Source: Phoronis australis
Taxonomy: Eukaryota > Phoronida > Phoronidae
Direction: 5' to 3'
Length of the DNA stretch: 62,000 nucleotides
NCBI GenBank assembly: GCA_002633005.1
Contig: NMRA01000110.1
Span: 209,850 to 271,849, forward strand
Part shown: piece by piece, positions 12,801-24,800 of the stretch
How the letters are laid out: every line of letters begins with the position of its first letter
How positions within the stretch are numbered: position 1 is the first letter of the stretch
Notes under the pieces: model-generated
Databases searched by the model: none
What the model was told of the DNA's origin: nothing
Seen by the model: the letters and a program-made list of their open reading frames with translations, nothing else
Made by a program: the position numbers and the translations under genes

Positions 12801-15800
12801 AATTAATTGTGATCCAGTTTTACGCAAATTAATTGTGATCCAGTTTTACACAAATTAATTGCGATCCAGAAACAAACTGACTTGAGACAGAATGCATTTT
12901 TTGTTTTGGCCCCACAGAATATAACAGGAAAATGTTATAGTTAGTTTTTATGACTTGTTTTCTTTATAGCCCCCTTTCCGGTCTTTGGTACCACCTTTTC
13001 ACTGGAAAAGGATGCTACTCTCAGCAAGAAGTGTGCTGCCATCTTGTGTCTGATCTCACGAAATGTACACTACTACATGAGGCAACAGATCTTGCTAACA
13101 GAAGCTGTTGCCATGGTTTCTTTGTTTATTCGTGACCTTGTGGAGGACATGAGCAAGACCATGGACATGGTGCAGCATCAAATAGAGGAGCTTGAGAGAG
13201 AGTTCGGTCATTTTAAAGAACAGAGAAAAAACACTTTGTCGATGTTTAAATTGATGGGAAAAGGCAGATCACATTCAAATGATGTCATCCAACAGGAGAT
13301 GAGTGAACTACAGAAGCACCCTTTTTCCAGTTACATTATGGAGGTAAGACACCGTGACCCGTCTGTCAATAGTGGCATCAAGGGGGAGGGTCAAGGGGGA
13401 GGGTCAAGGAGGCCCCAACTATGGATTAAAAGGAAATAGTTTTGCAAGAGTGCACATAGTAAAATGCATATTAAAAAGGCAAGTTTTAGGCTGATGACCT
13501 CAAGCACTTGAAAGTCAACTGGAATGCATTAGCTTAGAGCAGGCTTGTTACTGAGAATATGGTTGTAGACATCTCCATTGCATTCCCGAAGATTGAGAAA
13601 AGAGGCAAAAAACATTTTTTTGCCAACAACCCAAGGCAAGACGTAGCTGAAGAAATTGCAGATGATGAATTTTAAAGACTGTCTTCTACTTATTCTAAAA
13701 GTTTGAGCACATATTTCGACTAATCATGATATGGTGTTCTCTCGTTCAGTGACTTTACCAGACATAGAGGACTGTGAGCTTGTGATGTATCATCTAGCTC
13801 CTTTGTTGGCTGCCAAGCAAAGTCTTTTGTCTGGTATGACAACTTGCAGGCCAATTATCTCCCAGGCTATTATTACAGACCATGTGTGAACGCAGTCAAA
13901 CCCGAGAACGAATTGGTCCGTTCGGAAAGAATAGATCGTCATGACTTCGGTTGTAGATGGGCGATTTTGGTTAAAAATAAAAGTTAAGTTATAACATATG
14001 TGAACATAAACCAATATCATTTCTGAATTCCTCCTCATATGCTGATCCTGTTTAGTTTTTGAATCGCTCAACTACAACCAAATTTACGACAATCTATTCC
14101 TTCCGAACGTACCAATTTGCTCTTGTTTTGACTGTGTTCACAGGTGGTCTGTAATAAGCCTAGTTGATAATTGGTCTGCATGTTGTCATACCAAACAAAA
14201 GACTGTGCTCAGCAGTTAACAAAGGAGCTAGGTGTTATCGTACGCTCACAACCCTCTACCTCTGGTAATGTCACTGAACGGGAGAACACCGTAATGTGTT
14301 TGAAGGATTATCATGGAATTAATTAGGTGTGTTCCTGTTACCTTGACCTCTGAACACACCCAACTAAGTCTGCTTTGCCCCCTTGATGCATTCAGAAAAT
14401 GACTGTTCCCTTATATAATTACAGCACAATAAGTGGGTACATGTCAATGCTCTATATTTGGTCTCTATTTTGAAATAATCCTTTGAAATGTGGGGAGGTA
14501 AATATGAACCAGGAATGGTGCATTGTATTGCAACATTGTATTTATTGTTAGACAACGGAGACCATGCAACGACTAAGGAGAAATGTTGACGATTTCTATA
14601 AACGTGTCGTTGAACACAAAGAACTTGAAGGAATGTGGAAGCATGGTGTTGGATGCAGCGACCCGGAGAAATGTATGAAGATGATTGGCTCGTTTGTCAA
14701 GACTGCCCATGAAACAAGCCAAATATTCAGGGAACACAAAATTCGTGGAAAGCTCTCGTACAATGAAGAACAGATTCACAAAGTGGATAAGTATGTCCAT
14801 CTTTTCTATCTTTGTCATGTTCTATTAATCTTATTAGATTGAACTGGCTGCACAATCACTTCAACCAACCTAACCGTGGACAGTCAAGGTTCCTCGAGTT
14901 CAACCTAGCCATTGACAGTCAAGGTTCCTCTAATTCAACCTAGCCATGGATAGTCAAGGCCTCGAGTTCAACCTAGCCATCAGGGCTTGGAATTTTCCGC
15001 GGAAACGCGGATTTACGCTTTTTTCAAATGTTCTGTCCGTGTATTTTATTATATTTCCGTGTAAAAAAAAATCGGATTTGATATAAAATTTCCTCGGAAA
15101 ATTTCTTTCTTGCCGACGACTTTCACCTCGAAAAGCAGAATTAAGTTGCTCTTTATGTTTCGGAGGAACGTAAATTGTCAACATTGCCGGGGCATCTGGG
15201 ATAGCGTGGTGGATTTCCTCAATGGCGGCTCGTGTGATTGTAAACCGAGGTGACAAATACTACGACTCTGCAGCCAAAAATGTTTGGAAGTGGGAGTGGC
15301 GGACGAGCTAAGACAGACGCAGACGCACGCTTCTGGAGTTGGTACCGTTTTTTTTTTTTTTTTAGTCCTCTCGATTTTTGTCGGCAAAAGGTCCACACCG
15401 ACTTTTTCAAGGCTGGCTGCGCGCATGTTTCGGGCCGTAAAAATTTCCTCGTTTTTTCGCCATTGGTCATTCCAAGCCCTGAGCCATAGACAGTCAAGGT
15501 TTCTCTAGTTCAACCTATGGACAGTCAAGATTCCTCTAGTTCAACCTAGCCATAGAATGTCCAGATTCCTCTAGTTCAACTTAGCCATAGACAGTCAATG
15601 TTCCTCCAGTTCAACTTAGCCATGGCCAGTCAAGGTTCCTCTAGTTCAACCTAGCCATAGACAGTCAATGTTCCTCTAGTTCAACTTAGCCATGGACAGT
15701 CAAGGTTCCTCTAGTTCAGCCTAGCCATAGACTGAGTCAAGGTTCCCCTAGTTAGCCATCAGCAGTCCTGTCCTTTAGTTCAACCTAGCCACAGACATTA

Positions 15801-18800
15801 AAGATTTCTCTAGTTCAACATAGCCATCAGTAGTCATTGTCTTCTAGTTCAACATAGCCATCAGTAGTCATTGTCTTCTAGTTCAATCTAACCATCAAAA
15901 GTCTTGTCTCTCAGTTCAGCCTAGCCATAGACAGTCAAGATTCCTTTCAAGCTAGCCATTGAAGTCGAGATTCCTCCATTTTAACGTAGCCATAGACAAT
16001 AATTAAAATATTTTTCTAGTTCAACCTAACCATCAACAGTCATGTCCTTCAGTTCTATCAAGCCATGGACTATCAAATTCATTAGAGTCAGATGTCACAA
16101 CAGTTATCCCAGAGGTCACTACAACAAGTTCGTTGATGACATATATAGTTCTTTAAAAATCACACACTCATCACGATGGTCACAGGTTAGGCCATGAAAT
16201 CACTTCATTGTAACATTTCATTCTAATTATGTGAGGAGCGCACTTTGAAATGAATTATGAGTAATAATTTCAAAACAGTGGATACCCATATTATATTGAA
16301 AAGGAATTAAATTTTCAGAACCGGTTTAAGTTGATTGTTGTAGCATCTGTCATCCTCACCTTTGACCTTTGATATCCCTGCTGATAGAGCTCATCCTTAC
16401 CTGCGTGTTTCATTTCTTTATGTTGTTGAATTCATTTCACTCACATCTCCAATGGTCTTTGATGACTGAAGTATTGTGTGAATATGTTCTTGTAGAGTAT
16501 ATTTTTGTTTTATCATGGATTGTTTACTTTTGTCACAGTTTTTAGGATACCTGTTGTGACACCTGACCCCGGGCAATAGACCTACAGTGTTACAATGTGA
16601 AAAACTGGCACTTAAACTGAAACAATGATTCAAGGCATATGTTTAATGAGACTTAAATGTATAATGATTATAGTGATAGCAAGTGTGCCTTTTTGTCTTT
16701 AGTTATTACATTTAGCTATAATATGATTCTGGAGAGCTAAAGACTTTCACACCAGATGGTGTTGTATTTGTGAGTAAATTGTGTTGTTAAAGTGGTGCAG
16801 GTGTGTAAGGGAGAAACTGAAGCGTTACACCTTGGGCAATTAACAGTATAGGGATGTTTGCAATTCAAAACAGTGTATTTGCAGCATGAGAATTTTTTTT
16901 CAATATTATATAGAATTCAGTGTTTTTGTAACAAAAATTAGCATGACCAGTAGTAGCAACAAAAAATTAAAAAATGGATATTTTTTCACGTGGCCCTCAG
17001 TGACTTGAGAGGAATGAAAGATGGTCAACCCAGACTCAAACAATATTTTAACGACATATGGTTTCTAATTGCAGAAACAAGCTAAACACAACCAGTTCAA
17101 CAGAATATATGGTTTCTAATTGCAGAAACAAGCTAAATACAACCAGTTCTAAAGCTGTCTCCCTCTGCAATGATGCTTGCTTCAAGTGTCTCTACAGATT
17201 ACATAAGGAACTTACACAAACCCACCTGGGCAGTAAGCTTCATGGCTGGTTCAGGTGAGTTTTACACTGAATGGGGGCACTGCGGGCAGTTACTCTATGG
17301 CTGGTTCAGGTGAGTTTAACACTGAATGGGGGCACTGCGGGCAGTTACTCTATGGCTGGTTCAGGTGAGTTTAACACTGAATGGGGGCACTGCGGGCAGT
17401 TACTCTATGGCTGGTTCAGGTGAGTTTAACACTGAATGGGGGCACTGCGGGCAGTTACTCTATGGCTGGTTCAGGTGAGTTTAACACTGAATGGGGGCAC
17501 TGCGGGCAGTTACTCTATGGCTGGTTCAGGTGAGTTTAACACTGAATGGGGGCACTGCGGGCAGTTACTCTGTGGCTGGTTCAGGTGAGTTTAACACTGA
17601 ATGGGGGCACTGCGGGCAGTAAAACAAATCATTACGAGCCCCTTTGTCCTCTTTTTGTACACATAGTCATTTCAATTAAATAAATGTTTCTCTTGTATAC
17701 AGTGAGCAGTCCTTTTTCCATGGACGATGATGCTTCGATGTTGAAGGAGCCTCAGTTTGGGGCAATACTAATTAAAAAAGGAACTAAAGAAATTTTGGAT
17801 AGTTTTCTATGAGTTGTTGATTAATTACACAAATAATTCAATATCAAAAAGTAAACTTAGTATTATATTCTCCAACTAAGCTAAAAAAAATTAGCCGCCT
17901 GGAGCGCTGCTTCTTGTGACGTTTTTGGCGGGGGCACAGTCACCGTGTTAGCGTGCTGTCAAGTGACGCCGTTCTTCATATCATCGGAATAAGAAATTTT
18001 GGTGTGAAATGTCGGGTCACCAGGGATACCTGTTTGTGACACCCAGTCGTCGTCATCGTTAGACGAAAATTTGCTTGTGCAACCAGTCTGTATCAACAAT
18101 TTACACTGGTATAACTGTGACTGTGTCTGTAGGCAATGTGGACTCTAGCCAGCCTGCTCCAGCCAATACTCGTCTCTGTAGACTTGAAGGGTTGGTTAGT
18201 TACTGATTATAGCTACATGAAGGCTATCATACCACTGTGTGTTGAGCTCCGTTAACCTTGAACATCCATTGACTACCCCCGGTTAGTTGAGTTATGCTCG
18301 TCACCTTGTCATAAAACTTAGGGTACAGCAACATATAAATGTAATGGAGTGGCAGGGGTGCATGCAAAATCTGGTAGTCACTCGACACCTTGTTGGTTGC
18401 AGCCTTAAGTGGAAAACAATCAAATAAACATCATTTTGTAACATAATTTGCCGCCTTTTGTAACAAAGAAGTGTGTCATTCGTTTCAAAAACAGCACGCT
18501 CGTGACATGGCGCACACGCCATTTCCTAAAAATTTGAGTCGTCTTTCAGGAGATGATGACGCTTCACAGCATAAAGGTTTGTTCTAAAGTTCGGTTTGCT
18601 GGTATATAGATACTAAAAACTTGTAACGAAGTGAAACAAGTTCCGATAATTTGTTGTGACATGTAAGCAACCTAGATGCCAGCAGCAAAGCACATTTTAA
18701 AAAAGAATCGGGTGGAGGGGGAAACTGGTAAAGGTCAGGTGACATAATCTCAAAAAGCCAACTCAAGAGAACGCATCACAATTTTAGAAGCAGCCAATTA

Positions 18801-21800
18801 AGGATCGCTAACTTTTCCAACACCAGTAACTACTGAAGTTAGTTTACTCTAGGAACCTGGTTCCTAGGTTTTTTCAAGGATAAGATTAGCTATAAGGTCA
18901 TCTCCAACCTAAGTGGCCTCCATTCTAACTGGTACATCAAAGTAACTAAACTTTGTCAACTAGTAAAAGTATAATTTTCTGAAGAACAAAGACCAGGAAA
19001 TATAAATATACTTTTTGTATTTATGTTCCATTATTATTTTTACATAAAATCCTTTTTTAAGTCAAAATTTAATTTTTAAGAAAGGTACATTCTTAGCAAA
19101 ATAACCCCTTGGTCAATTTTAATGAAACCTTTTTTAAATGAAAACTTCACCAGTTACCTCAAAAACGCTGTTAGGAATTTTCGATTAGTCTGTTCGTTTG
19201 GTTTCTATGACAAATCAACTCGCAAAACGTAAGGTATTTTTGTAAAAAATTGAAGTCGTATTCGTCTTTGTCACATTACGCAAAAACTAGGCCTTTATAT
19301 CAAAAATCCTAACAGCGTTTTTGAGATTTATGACTAAATATTAAGTTTGGAAAGTTTCAGCGAAATCCATCGAGCCGTTTTTGAGAACTAGTGTTCCGAA
19401 GTTCAAATAAAGTCGATTTGCCGAAGCCGAGAAAAAGCCGATTAAACTGGGACAAGTGAAAATCTCAAAGTCTTCGGTTAATTATTCGGTGAAAACTTGT
19501 TTTCGGTAGACATAACCTATATAATCCTTAACTATGTTACCTATTTCAACGTTCACTCGCAATGTCAACTGATTTTACAGTGCGTTAAATTTGAGTTAGA
19601 TTTTATTTGTCCATTTTTTTACCCATATCCACTCAAACCTGTAGGCATATATTTATTATACAGCTTCGGGCCAAGGCTTGGGTAACCCGGCGATGGTATG
19701 CGATGGCCATCCCTTTAGAGACAACTTTTTCGAAGAGTGTGAGCAACCAGGTGCCATACAAAAAGGCATGTCGAACCTTTTACAGCACTGTGGCAAACAA
19801 TAAAAAATAAGGACGATTGATATAATGATAAATTACGATGTAAACTCTTCAAAATATGACATAAGCAATGAATGTGTAAAGCAGCCGATACCCCGCCGTT
19901 CACGTCACTGACACATCAGCCAATCAGCGATTGTTTCAGAATTCAGTGTTTTAACCATGAATACGAATCGGCTTTTGGTTGGCGCGCAAGTCGGGCAAAT
20001 GTGAGTTTTATTTTGTATGTTGGAACCGATTAACTGCAACATTATTTTGACTACAGTCCCCTTTTAAATCGCCAATTGGATCAAAGTTAAAATTGCTTCT
20101 CAACTAATGTCATCAAACTGGTGGATTAGGTTGGTCATGCACTACTTTACGATTACCGAAATTATCAACAGATGTTGCTAACAACCATAGTTCATGTTGC
20201 ATTGAAAATTTGAAATTTGTTGAAATACTCACCAGTTGACAACAATAAGCATTTCCTTTTAGTTCTCGGTCAGTGGTGTCACAGGGTCTCCAATCTACAG
20301 GTCATGGAGGACCTATGGGTCACGTGAACAGTTTTGGGAGAATCTGAATGCACTGTGTATTATTCAAGACAAAGTCTGGGGTTGTTGCAACATAATTTCT
20401 CTGCTGCTAGTGGACGTGGGTTATCAAGCAGTCAGAGGAAGTGTGGTCCTTGGTTATCTTAACTTGTACGTTATATGTGAACAACATGTGTTGAAATCTT
20501 ATAGAGGCACAGATGTTTGTGTTTCATAACAGTTAATCAATTGTTCTTTGTTTCAGCTTTGCTGTTCAAATTAAACTACGAACTGAGCGATTGACATTAA
20601 AGATTCAAAGTTTGTCATCTACAGGACAAGACATGTCTGCAGAATTGGACTCTGTAAGTCAGATTGTAGCCAGGTAACTTTTTTATATGCGTGCAAAATT
20701 TATGCTGTAAAGGAGATCTGTGCACACTGGTGAAATGTACGTAGAGAATGAGAACATATTTTGGAATTATTCTTTTTTGGGGAGGTTGGCTGTCATAAGT
20801 TGTTTTTCCATCTTTGAACCTTCTGGGTCTGCAATACTCAAACATTACATTGTCGATGGTAAATAATTCACTTATTCTTATTGCAGATTCTTTCATACAA
20901 TTAACATAATTAGCAGTGATGCTATTTCCTATTTGTTCATGCTCATGTCAATATTGCTTTTATCATTATCATTAGTATTTTAGATGTTCCATTCTAAGTA
21001 ATGTTTAATAGAATAATTTTGTCTCTGTTAGGTGTGTTGGAGTAGGTCATCTGCTAGTCTGAGCAGATTGTAAATGTGTTGCATAAACTCTTCACCTTGA
21101 ACCTTGCATGAGGTACCTGAACCTCTGTCAGATTCCACTCATGTAAGACATCTCACAAAAGATCTATTGGTCTTATTGATACACACCAGCTGTATTAAGC
21201 TGGGTCGTGGGGTCAGCAGGTTATTGTCCTCTCTGATTTGGACTAAATTTGTGCAAAACAAGAAAAAAATTTGGCAGCGTAATTAGCATCTAATGGAAAA
21301 ATATGGGAATGACATAGAAGAGGCAAAATATGGGAATGACATAGAAGAGGTAAAATATGGGAATGATGTAGAAGAGGCAAAATATGGGAATGACGTAGAA
21401 GAGGCAAAATATGGGAATGACGTAGAAGAGGCAAAATATGGGAATGACGTAGAAGAGGCAAAATATGGGAATGACGTAGAAGAGGCAAAATATGGGAATG
21501 ACGTAGAAGAGGCAAAATATGGGAATGACGTAGAAGAGGCAAAATATGGGAATGACGTAGAAGAGGCAAAATATGGGAATGACGTAGAAGAGGCAAAATA
21601 TGGGAATGACGTAGAAGAGGCAAAATATGGGAATGACGTAGAAGAGGCAAAATATGGGAATGACGTAGAAGAGGCAAAATATGGGAATGACGTAGAAGAG
21701 GCAAAATATGGGAATGACGTAGAAGAGGCAAAATATGGGAATGACGTAGAAGAGGCAAAATATGGGAATGACGTAGAAGAGGCAAAATATGGGAATGACG

Positions 21801-24800
21801 TAGAAGAGGCAAAATATGGGAATGACGTAGAAGAGGCAAAATATGGGAATGACGTAGAAGAGGCAAAATATGGGAATGACGTAGAAGAGGCAAAATATGG
21901 GAATGACGTAGAAGAGGCAAAATATGGGAATGACGTAGAAGAGGCAAAATATGGGAATGACGTAGAAGAGGCAAAATATGGGAATGACGTAGAAGAGGCA
22001 AAATATGGGAATGACGTAGAAGAGGCAAAATATGGGAATGACGTAGAAGAGGCAAAATATGGGAATGACGTAGAAGAGGCAAAATATGGGAATGACGTAG
22101 AAGAGGCAAAATATGGGAATGACGTAGAAGAGGCAAAATATGGGAATGACGTAGAAGAGGCAAAATATGGGAATGACGTAGAAGAGGCAAAATATGGGAA
22201 TGACGTAGAAGAGGCAAAATATGGGAATGACGTAGAAGAGGCAAAATATGGGAATGACGTAGAAGAGGCAAAATATGGGAATGACGTAGAAGAGGCAAAA
22301 TATGGGAATGACGTAGAAGAGGCAAAATATGGGAATGACGTAGAAGAGGCAAAATATGGGAATGACGTAGAAGAGGCAAAATATGGGAATGACGTAGAAG
22401 AGGCAAAATATGGGAATGACGTAGAAGAGGCAAAATATGGGAATGACGTAGAAGAGGCAAAATATGGGAATGACGTAGAAGAGGCAAAATATGGGAATGA
22501 CGTAGAAGAGGCAAAATATGGGAATGACGTAGAAGAGGCAAAATATGGGAATGACGTAGAAGAGGCAAAATATGGGAATGACGTAGAAGAGGCAAAATAT
22601 GGGAATGACGTAGAAGAGGCAAAATATGGGAATGACGTAGAAGAGGCAAAATATGGGAATGACGTAGAAGAGGCAAAATATGGGAATGACGTAGAAGAGG
22701 CAAAATATGGGAATGACGTAGAAGAGGCAAAATATGGGAATGACGTAGAAGAGGCAAAATATGGGAATGACGTAGAAGAGGCAAAATATGGGAATGACGT
22801 AGAAGAGGCAAAATATGGGAATGACGTAGAAGAGGCAAAATATGGGAATGACGTAGAAGAGGCAAAATATGGGAATGACGTAGAAGAGGCAAAATATGGG
22901 AATGACGTAGAAGAGGCAAAATATGGGAATGACATAGAAGAGGCAAAATATGGGAATGACATAGAAGAGGCAAAATATGGGAATGACATAGAAGAGGCAA
23001 AATATGGGAATGACATAGAAGAGGCAAAATATGGGAATGACAGAAGAGGCAAAATATGGGAATGACAGAAGAGGCAAAATATGGGAATGACAGAAGAGGC
23101 AAAATATGGGAATGACATAGAAGAGGCAAAATCAGTTAAACAAAAGTCTATACACTTGTGCAATGAAAACATCCTTGTCATTATGGACACTTGACACCAT
23201 AACACAGCATTCTTCTCATTACAGGCATATAACACCATGACCCATAGCTACAATACTGTTATGAAAGCTGCGGTCAGACTTGAGCAGGATCCCCCGGAGT
23301 CTGGTTATGCCACCGGAGGGGAGGTAGAACCAGACAAGTCTACAAGGTGTCATGCCTCAACAACAGGTGATACAGGACAGTTGACCTCTGATGCCAAGGA
23401 GAAGCTGCTTAGAAGGTAACTAGACCTGTTCACTTCTGGCTACAAACAATAAAGTACGTGCTGTAAAGGAGGCCCCTTATACTTGGAGAAACCTTTTGAA
23501 TTTCTTCAATGTAACATGATCAGCCGACTAATTCTATCCACAATCCAGTCTCACTAGGGGACAAGTCATCAATAGAGTGACTTTATTCACTAAGTCACAT
23601 AGTGAAGGTTATTACTGTTTGTCATCAGATTATATGTAACTAGAAGGCTTGAAAACAACCAGGCTTCAATTTTGCATTTTATTCTTGGGGCATGGATACA
23701 AATGGAAACCATGAAATTTGAATAGAGGAGCAAAAATTAGACTTGGTGGGTCCTTGCATTTTATAAAATTAGTGATTGACAAGTAATAGCGATTTTGTGA
23801 ATAAAAACCCAAATCTTGAGCTATTCATTGGAAAGTAGTCTCCAGCACGGATTAACAGGTAATTATATGCATAACTAATTTGCAACAGAAGCTGGGTCTG
23901 AAAGATTGTGGATAACGCCCCCTTGTGGCAGTTATTACGAGGAATAATCGCGACATGGAGTCATGCGTTAACTAGCGGTTAGAGTGTCCATGTATGTTGG
24001 CTAGAACATGGCGTAAACACATCAGCTTTTACTACGTCACTACCTCAGAGTGGTTTTAGTGCATTAAATGGTTAAGTCTATCTTGAACGGTAACACCAGA
24101 AAATTTAGCTCCTTCAGTATGTTAATAAGAGCATCGTTCGGAGCCCTCTAGTGTCATCAGTTGTTAGTGTAACAAACTTTTTGGTGTTAATTGGTTTGCT
24201 TTTGTCTACATCACTGCGAGAGTCACCCTATTAATTCAAACAGCTGCGAATAACACCCACACACAATGGTGTTCTATTCAGACCCCTATTCAATACAACT
24301 GTTATTGGCCTTTTGTTGTTTGTGCTGGAATCTCTCGGTGAAGCAACGTGGCACGAAAAGGCAACTTCACATATCATTTGACGGACTTACAGTTGTGTCA
24401 TTAAACTTGCATTTTCATATTTTCCTAAGACTTTGCTAGGACTATTTGGTTAGCCCAATGCATCCATAATAACAAAATTCCGTTGAAGCTACTCTTTAAC
24501 TGATAATTACAGCCATGTGTAACTGATACCTACAGTCATGTGTAACTGATACCTAGAGCCGTGTGCAACTGATACCTACAGCCGTGTGTAACTGATACCT
24601 AGTCATGTGTAACTGATACCTACTGCCATGTGTAACTGATACCTAGTCATGTGTAACTGATACCTAAAGCCGTGTGTAACTGATACCTACAGTTATGTGC
24701 AACTGATACCTACAGCCGTGAGTAACTGATACCTACAGTCATGTGTAACTGATATCTACTGCCATGTGTAACTGATACCTACAGCTATGTATAACTGATA

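Noticed and set aside
15178-15508. Overlapping frames of 74-92 codons on both strands.
   Set aside because: They lie inside a non-autonomous hAT-like element and read through T and A runs.
17255-17590. The downstream repeated donors as alternative ends of exon J that make longer proteins.
   Set aside because: In the coding frame a TGA follows the first donor directly, so every later donor would give a truncated product rather than a longer domain.
21243-23238. Open frames of 590-651 codons on both strands (for example KYGNDVEEA repeated about 64 times).
   Set aside because: They are opened by a 27-bp tandem repeat without stops in several frames. Long frames exist on both strands at once, and the array lies in an intron of the kinase gene.
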